Shown here piece by piece: positions 1 to 12,300 of a stretch of 64,000 nt of DNA. Under the pieces are notes generated by a model. It searched no databases. It saw nothing but the letters and a program-made list of their open reading frames with translations, and was not told where the DNA came from. Position 1 is the first letter of the stretch, and each line of letters starts with the position of its first letter. This DNA is from Acanthaster planci (Eukaryota > Echinodermata > Asteroidea > Valvatida > Acanthasteridae): assembly GCF_001949145.1 (NCBI RefSeq), contig NW_019091415.1:359040-423039 (forward strand). The letters are read 5' to 3'. A program made the position numbers and the translations under genes.

Positions 1-1128
1 GTCTTTCCACTTAGGCATGTCTTCCATTTTGTTCATACTCATACGCAATCGTACTGATTTTTACATGCCTTATTTTATATCACTTTTTCGTCAATTGTCC
101 TTCCGATTGTTTCTGTGTACCGTATGCATTGAGTTCCATTCATATCAAGACATATCTATGATAAATCAGATTTTAAGTTCTGGGTAAGGTTTTTTCCCAA
201 AAGAAAATGCATGAAGAAGTTTGACCAATTTTAAATGTTTAATTTACATAATAAAATATAAAATATATATTGATCATAAAACATGTAAATAACTTATTAA
301 TACATGTTACGCAGATGTGGCCCTCCGTAGTGAGCATGGAGGAAGGACACCATGGAGGAAGCTAAATGGGCTAAATCTATCATTCCTCAACACATGCTCC
401 GCACTTGTGTCTGATTTTATTTTGAAATGCAATCTGGATATTGTCAGTTATTTATCGGTAATTTTGTTTGAAATTGATTATGATTAAGTATGAAACGGTG
501 ACCTTTTTATACTGTTTCTTTCTAAATAAGTCAAGTGACTGAAATCATGGAGGAAGTCCTTCCTCCATGTCATTGCTGAAAAGCGTACATGTACAGGTCT
601 GTATTTCATCAACATTAAAAGAAAGCATTGGTCACTGGCATGCCTGACCAATTCTTCCTTTTGATGTTCTTAGTCCCATAACTCCCCAGAGAAAGGTTGT
701 ACATGTATTCACATGAACTTTTCAGCAAACACATAAATGTTTATGCGAAAAAACTTTCTTGAAAAAGTGTTGGGAAAATTTGACAAATGGCACACAGTAC
801 ATGGAAGCTATTAATCTCATGTGTCCTTCCTCCATGTTAAACTTAATTACGTTATATACGTACATTTGAACATAATCACCTCTCCTTTTTTTTCTTCATA
901 ATCATGAAGGAAAGAAATGGGCTTAAAGAATAGTGATGGAAAAAGTAAATTCAAGATTTAAGAGTACAACTTATTTGAAATTATAAAACATAAAATTAAA
1001 CTTACTTTGTAACATACATTTACTTATTATGTACATGTACACATGTATGTTACTTGAATTTCTTTTGGCTATTGTTTGCACGGCTAAAAGCAGACACAGT
1101 TTGATTTACTTTTTTCTTTTTTTTTCAG
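1..1128. other. AT-rich DNA upstream of the decayed transposon gene
   Basis: No coding exon recognised. Apart from the CATGGAGGAAG cluster the region is low in information. It ends in a pyrimidine tract and CAG at 1126-1128, a good splice acceptor for the plus-strand exon that follows. No terminal inverted repeat was identified, so the left end of the element may lie here or outside. Confidence 0.5.
335..836. repeat. Clustered CATGGAGGAAG motif, five copies
   Basis: The 11-mer CATGGAGGAAG occurs at 335-345 and 351-361 in the same orientation, as a perfect 11-bp inverted repeat with a 2-base spacer at 546-569, and inverted at 826-836. The cluster lies 5' of the N-RAG-like exon and could be subterminal transposase-binding repeats or regulatory sites of that element; this role is inference. 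Confidence 0.6.
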
Positions 1129-1586
1129 ATCAATCAGTCGATTGACTGTTTCATGACGAGGTCCACTTCAAAATGACTCGACGTCGAGATTGCTTTCAAC
1201 CAGTTTGCCGGCTCTGTGGTGTGGAAAAAGCCATTCGGGCTGATTGTCAGCCCTTGAGAAAGGAGCAAGTGGGAAAGATAATTTTGGCTGCTTTGGGTGT
1301 AGATGTTGCTACTGATGGAGAAGATGTTTTTCCTCCATTTGTCTGTAAATTGTGCCATCTGAAGTTGAGAAAATGGTGGTTGAAGCATCAAAAGATGGTG
1401 GATTGCTCCCTCAATACTGACGTAGTGTCATTCAGCAAGGGGAGTCATGATAAGTTCACTCCTTCCCACTCCAACCTGATGGAAGAGAGGTTTGTTTCTT
1501 GGAAAGAGATGGCAGAGTGGTTAAATCTGCTTGCATGGCGAGGGGTGAATCTACTTCAGATCATGAGGATGATATCACTGCCATAG
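1129..1586 (+). pseudogene. N-RAG-like zinc-binding domain exon of a DNA transposon
   Basis: After acceptor ttttttcag, an ATG at 1173 opens a frame of 137 codons. Residues about 12-70 show VCRLCG, then KIILAALGVDVATDGEDVF, PPFVCKLC and HLKLRKW. This Cx2C...PPFxCxxC layout with an 'I-V-DVE' centre resembles the RAG1 N-terminal region and the N-RAG-type domains reported in invertebrate mobile elements; a ZAD-type domain is the alternative. It probably binds zinc and DNA or protein. The sequence after about residue 75 is not recognisable and the following 930 bases lack a clear core transposase, so the gene is probably broken. Confidence 0.5.
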
Positions 1587-2520
1587 ATTTTAACCTGCAG
1601 AATTGTATTTCTTGTTACACAGGTGCTTAGTGCTTTTGATTGAACAATGCACAGTTTTAGCTGTCTGTTCACTTCATGAATCAAGTTGGCCATATTTGGA
1701 GAGAGAAGTTAAAAACAGGATTGTGTGCAACGGACATACTGTTTGGACTTGCAAAAGTCCCCCCCAAACTGAAAATTTTGTGTATTTAAATTTAATGCCG
1801 ATAATTACAAATGCATGACAGAATATGTACTCTGTAAGCCTGAAAGGAGGGGTTGCAGATTCTACCCCTTGCACAGTTTTTCGAAACATCACTGCATGAT
1901 TTTTCACGCCGAGTCTCTCAGAGTTTGTAGGCAAACTTGTAGAAAAAAAATCATTTTGGCTCTTTTGTGAAAAATGAGACCTACCATTCTAAAGCAACTT
2001 TTGTCAGTCCACAATTTACTTTTCTCGTACTTGTGCTCTGAGATAGCCAGCTGGCAGTCATGTGGCCCCTAACTTAAAATGACCATAATACCAAATTACT
2101 GAATTGCACTGAAACGTTACTTTTATATTGATTGTGATTATTCTTGCACTTCAAGTTTCTAAAAATTGGGCATGTGATGGGTAAGTTATAGTGGGGGGTG
2201 GAGTCTCCCTTCCCCAAAGCCATGAATGCCCCCTTACAAAAGGGGATCTTTTCTGGTTAAAACAGGGCAGTTGTTCATTTTTTAATGCCAAAAAAATACA
2301 TCATGGGCACTACAAATTAGCACCAAGGTCATTCTGTGGCTATGTGTCAGTGTCCTACTGTGTAGTAAGGACTGGATAAAGACAATTAATGCATCTAACT
2401 AGTTTTTAAACGTTTTTCAAGTTCAGTCATTATGCCTTAGCAATCAACACTGTGTTCCACTTCTTGGTAAATGGGCCTTTAATAAAGTATGCCTTTTCCC
2501 ATTCTTCTTGGTTCTATCAG
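1587..2520. other. Unassigned stretch between transposon exons
   Basis: No supported coding sequence. By position it should contain the middle of the transposase gene (introns or the catalytic core), but no motif could be read. It may be intron plus deleted core. Confidence 0.4.
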
Positions 2521-2833
2521 TGCACTCCTTCGTCGAGTTTGGGAAGCTGTTGCTGGATACTCCTGGAGGAGATTTCCTGCTCTCTGAGAAGCTGAACCAG
2601 GACCTGCTTGAAGAATACTTCAGCAAGCAACGGGGGCAGGCGGGGCTAGCAACAACTCCAATATTGAGCAGTTCAGGCACAATATGATGTCATTGTATGT
2701 GGAATCAGACTGTGTCAAGGCATCAAGGAAGGGGAATTGCAGGCTGGACAACAGGGAGCGAAAAGAGGTTGTCATAGACTCAACCCCTCTCCCGAGAAAG
2801 AAAGTAATCTTAAATTTCCCTCAGGTGTCCTAA
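2521..2833 (+). pseudogene. Transposase C-terminal exon, frameshifted
   Basis: Following acceptor ttctatcag, the frame reads HSFVEFGKLLLDTP, LLSEKLNQDLLEEYFSKQRG, then shifts by one near 2633-2640 at a GGGGG run and continues NNSNIEQFRHNMMSLYVES, PLPRKKK and a stop at 2831-2833. The SEKL-QD-LEE-F-KQRG pattern is the conserved C-terminal signature of P/Kolobok/THAP9-related transposases. With the zinc-domain exon upstream on the same strand this may be one gene. The frameshift indicates it is dead. Confidence 0.55.
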
Positions 2834-2981
2834 TAATCTGATATGAAAATCTTCATAATTTCTACACCCATTTTGCCATCGCAAATATGTCATTGCTACT
2901 GATGTAACTTTCAATGTGTGGTAATATACGAGGTGAACCAGATGTCACTCAAAGTGGTGTGCAAATCAGTATGGGGTTAAT

Positions 2982-3708
2982 TCATAAAGTTTTACTTTTT
3001 GTCAGAATGGTTCTACTTACAAATTTCATGCTACAGATCAACAAATAAACCCCATCAGATCCATTTCTGTTTTGCACATTAATCCACTCATTTGTGTACT
3101 CAAGGAAAGTCTTTGCCATAGTGGAACATGACACTTTCCAACTCTTCAGAAACTTACAATAAATTTGTGACACTTCATTTTTTTCCTTTTGGAACTTGCA
3201 ATGAAGAGAATATGGTATGTAGCAAGCCACATATCTTAGCATTTGTTCTGCTTCCTTGCTGATGGGTTTACATGAAGTTGTAGCTTCCTCTGGATTGTTG
3301 TCTAGAAGGTCTGCTTTATTTCTGTCTATCAATATGAAATTAAGCACAGCCTGCAGAAGATACTGGTATACAATTTCTGTATGCTGCCCATTACCTGTCA
3401 GTTCTAAAGATTGCAAAAACAGTGTCCACTTGTCAATACTTTCAAGACGGTATTTGTGAAAGGACCTCCAAATGCACTCATACCCTTCCGGTTTTAAGTA
3501 TTTACCATCACTCATAATACTGAGGCAGAAATCTTTGAAAATGAGAGTTTCCAAGACATAGTTCAATGAAAGATTAAGACTCATCATGCTAATTGCTATC
3601 GGGTAGTTGGATGAAAAGATTGCATTTTTCCTCTGAGAGCCGTCTCCACATAGTCGGTTGCTTTCTTGCATGCATTTTCTTTCATGAAGGTTGACTTGGG
3701 ACGTTCAA
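2982..3708 (-). pseudogene. Transposon-associated protein, C-terminal exon (unknown function)
   Basis: A 229-codon open frame with EAEQMLRYVACYIPYSLH, IYCKFLKSWKV and TFLEYTNEWINVQNR. I associate this helical 'R-VA-YIP-SL...FL-Y---W---QNR' pattern with uncharacterised transposon-borne proteins of marine invertebrates, but cannot name a family. An upstream frame from the acceptor at 3709 (KSTFMKENACKKATDYVE) connects only by a frameshift near 3600. It lies convergent to the plus-strand transposase exon, tail to tail, 148 bases apart. Confidence 0.45.
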
Positions 3709-4065
3709 CTGTAAAAAAAAAATGCATAAGAACATAAGAAGTACATAAGAACCTGGTATATTATGCAAAAGTGTTTGTCAGCTATCTGTGCTTTCATTTG
3801 GACTTGCAGTTTTGATTGTAACTAGTGGTTGGCTGTTAAAGAAACATTTCAGAAATCATCTATGGACATTTGACCAATCATGCATGTACAAAGCATTGCA
3901 GTTTTATTCTTATATTTAATGTATCATTGTAACAATGCCGATTTAAACTGTAAAATATTAAATGTACAAAGTTATTTTTCAGCTGTTTAAAAAAAAGAAA
4001 TCAAATGTTTTGTGTAATTTCGTTTTGTTTGCTGAAGAAAGGGAAGAAATCAGACATTGACAAAC

Positions 4066-4298
4066 CTGTTGTTTTGTCAGTTTCTTTGGCTTCTTTGAGC
4101 TCTTGGATTTCTTTTTCTTGCTGGAAGTTGAATCTTTCATATTTGTAACTGATTTATCGCAGGGTGGAGAATCTCCTGGCTCCTTCTCTTTCCTTGATGT
4201 ACATGTATTGGCATTGCTAGCGGACTCTGACTTGCAAACCTCTGGCATTTTGGACTCATCTGTACAGTCTGATGTTCCACTCATAGGGCATGCTCAAC
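4066..4298 (-). pseudogene. Lys/Ser-rich linker exon of the PHD-type transposon gene
   Basis: Between a polypyrimidine acceptor (minus of 4299 onward) and donor gtttgt (4060-4065). It encodes a low-complexity charged linker, MSGTSDCTDESKMPEVC then KKKKSKSSKKPKKLTKQQ, typical of a nuclear basic segment. Joining to the upstream PHD exon gives a TGA immediately after the junction, so the copy is not translatable as it stands. Confidence 0.4.
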
Positions 4299-4896
4299 CT
4301 GAAAAAAAAAAAATATCACAGTTCATTTTGCAGAATTTGCCCAAGTCTATCCATACTTGGAGTAGGCCTACTCTGAAAAATAAGGAAAACCGTTTCCAAC
4401 ACAGTTGCTCCCTTTGTTTCATCTGAAATAAACAATATACTTGCCAAATGCTAAAAAAGATTCCTCAAGTCAACCGTTATTATTTGGTGGCATTTGAAAC
4501 TCGATGTTCATGCAACATTTCAAGCGAAACTATTGTATGTTGAGAAGGGTCACATTTCCTTGTACCACCATTTTCTACACTTGTCAAGTAGCCTACATAA
4601 AAATCCTCCATGGAGAGTTACACCTGACACTAACGTAATTCCAAAAAGTGGCTCCATTTCTCCTCCAAAACAAGAGGTAAAAATTTTCAATCTGATCGAA
4701 AGCAAAAGGGCATAACCATGACAACATACATGACAATTTTGGACGTTTGGTATTAAGGCCCAGAATTATGAAGGAATAGGCCTATGAATTTTTTTTTAAA
4801 AACAACCGCAAGCCCATGTGAATTCATTCCAGCCACAGTAAAATGTCAATGTTAAGAAAAATCTAAGCTAAGAATTGAACATGGGCAAAACTTTAC

Positions 4897-5140
4897 CGGC
4901 TGTGTACTGCTCGCAAATCCAGGAATCCTCCGGTATCATTTCATATGTCAACCTGGCGCAATCGTAGTGCCACCGCACAACAGAACTAAACTCGTTGTCG
5001 CATGCGATCATTTCTGTTGTGGATGGTTCACCACACACACAATATTGACGACCATCATCTTCAGGACATGAATCGTCACTAGTTGGGGAGAAATCGTTCA
5101 GCTCATCGTCCGAAATGTCGCTTATATCACTCAAATCTAT
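4897..5140 (-). pseudogene. Degenerate PHD-finger exon
   Basis: Acceptor cttgttttcag and donor gtaaag frame 244 bases. An acidic stretch DLSDISDISDDELNDFSP precedes a PHD-like segment: YCVCGEP, MIACDNEF, VRWHYDCARLT and EDSWICEQY. The CxC, the C of MIACDN, the HxxC and the first C of the last pair are present, but the fourth ligand and the final cysteine (Y where C is expected after CEQ) are lost. PHD fingers read histone H3 tails. Two missing zinc ligands plus the downstream stop indicate decay. Confidence 0.55.
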
Positions 5141-6157
5141 CTGAAAACAAAGTAGTCTTTCCCGTACGACGCCATTTTGAACACGAAGCTGAGCATGGAC
5201 AATCCCATAATGCAACACGAAAGTGTGTCCGACCGCAAGGCCAGTCAAGCCTCAAGGCATGGCTGGGTGCTAATAAGATTATGCAGTTTCTTGGTTTTAT
5301 GACCGCGGCAAGGAACCTTGTGCGTTTGAAGTCCGGCTCATTCGAACTCCTGTTTGTGTCCTTCCTACATGGATGAGACTTCCAAGTAATCAAAAAAAGT
5401 AATGAAAAATAACAATTTCACTCCTGTATATCAAAAATGAACAGTGTAATCTACTGGTAAATAATCTAGAGGAAGAGGTAAGTAATTTAAAAATATTTTA
5501 GACAATCATCCACTTGAACCTGGAAATTTTTAGTGGACCAGCCCCAGCTACAGGATCCTTTCAGTAAAAACCACCTCCCCCCAAAAAAGCCACCAAGTTT
5601 AGAGAACAGTCACAGAAATATCATCAAAAATCTAGCGTAAAATAGTGTTCACAGATCAAGAATCTCCCCCTCCTAATGTGAACTGAGTCTACTTGAGAAT
5701 ACCTACCCAGATTACCAATATTAATTGCATATTTCCCTAGACCATTACGCCATTCACTAAATTAATTTCTAAGTCCCCACAATGTTTTTGGTCTTCAGAA
5801 AATAGGTGAAACGCTGAGTGTGTGTCCCCACAACTACAGTACGGTGTGGGAGTGTGTGAGTTTGGTTTGCATTCAATTGAGGGCCCTAAGCAGTAGAAGA
5901 CGATAAGGCCCTGATTCACAGAGGGTTCTCAATTGACAATTGTGCACAAAAAAGGGCGATCTTCCAAAAAAGTTTTAAGTACGAACAAATGAGGAACAAC
6001 AGATGGTCCCCAAATGCAGGCAAATACACACTTATGTGGGTATGTGTGTGTATATGCAAGATACGTATACAATGTACACTTGAAACTGCAACCTGAACTA
6101 ACAAAGTTGTCATTTGCATTAACTGGTTAAGACTATAATCCCCAAGCAATTTCTTAC
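5141..6157. other. Intron sequence right of the PHD exon
   Basis: No supported gene. The first 250 bases should hold the 5' exon and promoter of the PHD gene but no clean start fits the frame. The rest is unremarkable intron up to the donor of the AAA1 exon, with a short TG-rich stretch at 6031-6055. Confidence 0.5.
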
Positions 6158-6347
6158 CTGAGCTAATCCACTGAACATCCTTCCCATGGACTTGTAGTCC
6201 AGACCTTCTGAGCAGTTAACTACAATCACATAATTGCCCAGAGCTTTGCCCAAGTCCTTGGTAGTCTCTGTTTTACCAGTACCAGCAGGGCCCTTTGGGG
6301 ATCCACCACGGTGGAGATGAAGAGCAGTGGTCAGAGTGATGTAACAT
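6158..6347 (-). CDS. DNAH2-like: Dynein heavy chain exon 13 of window (AAA1 P-loop)
   Basis: Acceptor tttatgtatag and donor gtaaga frame 190 bases encoding [18 protein letters not shown], the Walker [11 protein letters not shown] and [22 protein letters not shown]1 is the main ATP hydrolysis site of dynein. The Walker B exon should follow on the minus strand but is not recognisable in 1-6157, so this intron exceeds 6.1 kb. Confidence 0.94.
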
Positions 6348-9300
6348 CTATACATAAATGTGACATTCAAATTCTTTACTGATTAACTTGAATCATTTGC
6401 AATTGCCTAACATCATTTATTAAATGAAGACAGGATTACTATTGATATTTTGAGAGAATACATTTGTCAATATACAATCACTGCAAGTAAAACACTTTGC
6501 CAAGCAGAAACGCTGTTCTGCTCATTAACTCATTTTGGACAGTATTATTCCACAGCAGATATTTCCCAGATGCAGATTGATGTTTAGACGACTTTTCAAT
6601 CTACAAGATACCACCACCACACCCCTTTACAAAGTTGGACTTTACAAATGCTGAACCCTGGCGGCAGTTTGTTTAAGATTTATGCAACAATTCTTTGCAC
6701 ATCATCCCTTTTTTCTGCAACTCCAAGACAATGTCAGAGAGTGATATTTGCTACATGACTCTGTCATGGCACAAACATGCTGAAGGGCTCCACACACTCT
6801 TACCCTCCACACATCAGCTTAAGCCAATGGATGCTTTTAACCACTTCATGCCGGGGCGTTTTTCAATGTTGATGATGCTGGGCCGGCATGACTATCATTT
6901 TTTCTGTTTTCAAAATCCTTCAAAAATTCATCATTTCATTTAACGGTCATTTATAGCCGCACAAAGTAATCTTCAGGCACTACTCTAAGTTGACAGGTGA
7001 CCTTCATTGATTCATTGACGCCCGAGTATTTCAGCCAGGCCTGAAGCCTTGTAAACAGAGCCCAGATTGTGCGAACCTAGCTCAGTGCACTGCTGACCTC
7101 TTTTCAATAGGGGCCAAATTAGCGTGCAGCGGTGCTGTGTGGCTCATCCCTGCGGTGGTGGAGCGCTTTTGTCCCCGGTGGTAATCCGCTTGCTCTCAAT
7201 GCCCCAAACCCTGGAATACGGTTTCAAAACAAGGCTGGATTATCACCACTTTTGAGAGTGCAAAATGTTGGTAATGCTGAGTTCGGAGACCCCGGCCATG
7301 CATATAAATGATACGTCTCTGATTCCAGAGTCCCCTGCAGGAAGTGGTTAAAGATGAAGGAATTTACCAGTGTTTAAGCATGGGGATGAGTACGGATGTC
7401 ATCCAGCAATGCATAGAAAATTTGTCAGGAAAATATTAAACATCCTCTGGGTTACAGGCCCAGCAGCCAATTTAAAAAACTTTACACAGGGGTGTAACTA
7501 AAATTATGCCACATTTCAAGAAACTTAGGCTACAATTTGTGCTGCAACTTATGCAATCATTTTTGGTGGTGCAAGTTGTACCATATAAATCAGAAATGAA
7601 CAATTTTACTTAGTAATCCTGTTCAGTTTGAGGCTCGTCATTGCTAAACTTTACAAGGTTTATGCCAGAAGTGTAAAAATTGTTTATGCAGCCAATGAAA
7701 AACTTGTTTGGCTGTTTAGGGCACTTCAAGATTTTCTGATTTAGACTGTCCATACATAAAAGGGAATGTCAGGGCTACGGGTCTTGCATGTCCTCGCATA
7801 TTCCAGGCTATAAAGCCCTAACCTGAGGATAACTATATAACCTCAGTGCATAATGCAAGCAAGGACGGGCTTATATTATTTGCTGAGAACATTTGCGATG
7901 GGTCCGCAACTAGCCCAGGTTGGAGGTTGTCTTCATTTCATTACGACTAACATCCAGGATGATATAAAAGTTGTGTACACAACGACCACAAATTTGGTTC
8001 TAATTTGTTCTTGGTTTACTTTGTTGAAGAAACAAGTTTTTCATGTTTTCCATTTTTTCATGGCCTTATCTATCCATCTGGTGGGTTTAGGAATTTCAGA
8101 ACGAACCATGGACTGCAAAATCAAGGAAAATAAGTGCAAGAAAATGTAACTTTTGCAGATGTAATTCATCCTTTCTTGAGTCTAGTTGTATAGTGCACGC
8201 ACCTACAGTGCAGGAATCTGAGCGCGTGCACACACTACACATGCGCAATTTCCAGTGAAGGTCTGTCGTTTGCCTGTTACACGGAGGCCGTGACTGGTAC
8301 CCGGCTTTAACCTGCCTGCCATTGAGCTGATATAAAATATGCAGTTCCATTTTTGTCAAGTTGGGGGCTTCAGACTGACCAATTAACCCACTATCGTATT
8401 GGTTACCCCTTTCAATGTTCATATTTTGTTCTGCTTTAAATTTCAGTTTATAAACATAAATTTGCGACACAACCTGCTATTTTATAAGAATAACCTCGGT
8501 TAGGGTAGAAGGCTTTATATATGCAGGCTTCTTGTAGTTGTACGGGAATAAATTAGGTTCATCAACCAACGATCTCTCTTTGACGTGTTTAACATGTTTA
8601 ATTTGTTCGTAGAGTTTTATTAGTTAAAGATGTATAAATACACAATATTGTAGAGATCCAATTTTTATTAAAATGAAACGGTAACTTATCTTGATAATTG
8701 AGGAATAAAAAGAGGATTACATTGCGGGCATGATGATCGTGATGAACAGGCGAGAGCGATGCTGTACTGATCGGAAATACAATATACAGAGGCAGCACTG
8801 GCGCGCACACGTGTGGTAAGTCGCAATCATGCACAAATCGTGCTGTTGATCGTGCCAAAGCCTTGCTGGTAATACCCTCTACCCTCGACACAGAACTGCC
8901 GGGTCCCTTAACTTCTATCGAATTTTGTGGACACCTTTTGTCTACACCTTTTGTTGACACCTTAAGTCTACCTGTTAACCACTTCATGCCGGGGCGTTTT
9001 TCAATGTTGATGATGCTGGGCCGGCACAACTATCATTTTTTCCGTTTTCAAAATCCTTCAAAAATTCATCATTTCATTTAACGGTCGTTTATAGCTGCAC
9101 GAAGTAATCTTTAGGCACTACTCTAAGTTGACAGGTGACCTTAAATGATGCCCGAGTATTTCAGCCAGGCCTGCAGCCTTGTACACAGAGCCCAGATTGT
9201 GCGGTGTTATGCAACTTTCTTTTGTTCACGAACCTGGCTCAGTGCACTGCTGAACTCTTTTCAATAGGGGCCAGATTAGCGTGCAGCGGTGCTGTGTGGC

Positions 9301-12300
9301 TCATCACTGCAGTGGTGGAGCACTTTTGTCCCCGGTGATAATTCCCTCGCTATAAATGCCCGAAACCCTGGTATACGGTTTCAAAACAAGGCTGGATTAT
9401 CACCATTTTTGAGAGTGAAAAATGTTGGTAAAGCCCAGCAGCCTGGTCTTTTGTCCAGAGTACAGTCTTTTGTTACAGGGCCCTGTTTCCTTTGTCCAAG
9501 TTCGGAGACCCCGGCCACGCATATAAACCATACGTCTCCAATTCCGGAGTTCCCGGCAGGAAGTGGTTAACACATAATACGTGCTCAAAATGGCTAGGAT
9601 TTGTACAAATCATGAATTTTAACTTTCCCGTACTGGCCGTAGTAAACTCAGCTTGCGTGTAGGTAACTAGGCCAACTGTCAAGCCACAGCCTCGCCCGGC
9701 CAGATGTTGTGTGTACTCAGCATGGAGATCAATGGTACTTGTGGCTGAGAACCACGTTGTGAGTTACATTTTTTATGTGAGCATTTTTGAAACCAGCGGA
9801 TTCGGTTAGACTTCAGTTTTGCTGGTTCCAGTCAGAACATGTAGTTTGATGTGCGTGTACGCAGCTCAGAATCTCATACGCCAAATAGTTGCGCGCACAC
9901 ACTGTATGAACTGCACTAGAGAACAGCTGAAAACAGTCCACAACATTGGTGAGAATTAACATTACGTAAGACTTTATTGTCCTGTTTTCGTATTTGGTGG
10001 TGATGTGTCGAATTTCTTATAAACCCACCAGCCATGGAGATAAGGACACAGAGGTGTTACAGACGTGCAATTGGCTCCTTGGAAAAGGTAGAAATGTTGC
10101 AAATTTTAGTTGCAAAATTTTTCACCCGATTTTGCACCCTTTATACCCGGGACTCCCTCCGTAACGTAGTACGGTCAGGGAGTCCACCTGGGCTAGGTCT
10201 GCAACCAGACTATTACAGCTGCAAGATCAAGAAACCCTGGGAAATGCTAGTAAGAACCGTATAATGACATCATCAAATTGCTAAATTTGTTTGCTGCCCT
10301 CGCAATGCATTTTTTTTCCTCTGAGCATTTTTGCAGTGGAACTGAACTCCCCAAATGACAACTTTTTATAAATGTGAGAAGCTGCCGCTTTAGTCATTGC
10401 ATGGGTGCTAATGACAAATTCTCTGTTTAATAACCTTTCTAATTGTACAATAAATGGGAATATAGACATCCGCAACAACTTGTCTCGTGCACTCCGTTAA
10501 TTTTGGTATACGCTGTGACAGTGAAAATATGAAAGTATTGTTTTTTTGCAGACATGACAGGGTCAGCCCCTGTTCTTCTAAGAAGTTTAAATTTTTTTTA
10601 TGTGATATAAGAGACTTTCATGTCAGGAAGTATGTATCAATCTTAGCATGCAATAATAATTAATTGGAACTTTAAGGCATATTTTCCAAACAAATCTTAA
10701 ATCAAGGAGAGTGACCATACTTACCTGTCTGTTAGAGGAGTAATGACTAATCGACCAGAGTTGCCAAGGTACTCATAACCGTACTGGAACTGTGTGTTGG
10801 TTTGGCGGACTACACAGTCCTCAATCTCTTTATCCCAGTACACTCTCAGTTGGCTTAGCCACTCAAACGCTGTCACATCACTCACACCAGATTTGATTAG
10901 CTTCTCAATGACATCACGTGCGTGTACTTCAATGGTCACCAGGGCAACTACTTTGGCTCTCATCATCTTGGTCAGGTTGCCTCGAACCATCTCAGAAAAC
11001 TTGTTTAACATTGACACCTTAAAAAACAGAAAATGGAAATTTGACTACTGAAGCAAGGGACACATATTGTACCATTTTCTTTATAATACCTCATTCATCA
11101 ATGCTTACAAGAAGTCAGCCTGACCCACTTATCAATACCTAAACATTTTTTAATCACAACCAACACAATGATAAGAACTGAAATTTGCATCATCAACTTC
11201 TTCAGTTACAAACACAATGTTATTGTAGACTACTAAATAATACACAAAATCATCATGCGGGGACTTTCTTTCAGACACTTTTGTTACTTTGTGAGATTCA
11301 CAACTAGGACCATGAGATTCAACAGATCCCATAGATCCCACAGCTAAGCTCTCACAGAGAGCTTAGCAACAATATCTCCAATTCCTGTGTGGTTTCATAC
11401 AAACATGTTTGATCCTTCAAAATCAATTAGGTTTGAAAAATACTGCAGGACCGAGCAGGGCACAATATACATGTATGTGGTTCACAAATTTCTAGAGACT
11501 GTTTTTGTTTGTTTCGTTTGTTCGGATGTTTGTTTTCCATACAATGCCACACTCAGAATGAAAACTTGTCAAATACTATTATTATGTTCGGTATTATTCT
11601 AAAACTGAGATAAAAACTGCGGAAGGAAAATAATTTTCAATTCATGATAAAAGCTGTTCTAAGTATCTTCTTGAACAAATTATAGCTTGATTCCTAAGGA
11701 TCTCTATTCATTAGGGTCTCTCTTGTTTTTACCTGTTTTTTCTTCATACTCTTGAGTGCCTTCTTATCCCCTCTCTCTTTGGTAGTGAACAGTGCTTTTG
11801 TAACATCAGCAGTCCACTGCATCTGACTTGATGTGATGAGCATCTGCCCAGGCCAATCTTTTACCCACTTGTCACGTTTGCTGAGGGACTTTTTAAGTGC
11901 AACTTTGCACTGTTTCAGAACATCTTTTAGGGTCCAACGCATTGTTCGTTCTATGTCACATAACCATGCCTGTCATAAAATACATTCCAACATAGTCATT
12001 TGAAAATAAAATTAAGTGGATAACATCCTTCATAATAAAATTAAGTAAACAACTCCAAAACAAACAGAAACACACACACACAAAATTAAAACAAAACAAA
12101 ATTTTTGTGTCTAGTACTTAACAAAGATGCCATATTCTAATATTATCTATCTTTGGCAATGAAATAAACCAAAAGTCATTCAGTTTTTAAGGATTTTTAT
12201 TTGATTTTTTTTTAATACAATCAGAGAGAACATTATCACTTCATCACTGCATTATCATTGTGGACTGATTGACAAAACAGCAGATGAGACACTGCATGAG

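Noticed and set aside
2925-2945. Second mariner-like word (tacgaggtgaacc)
   Set aside because: Isolated short match without partner terminus.
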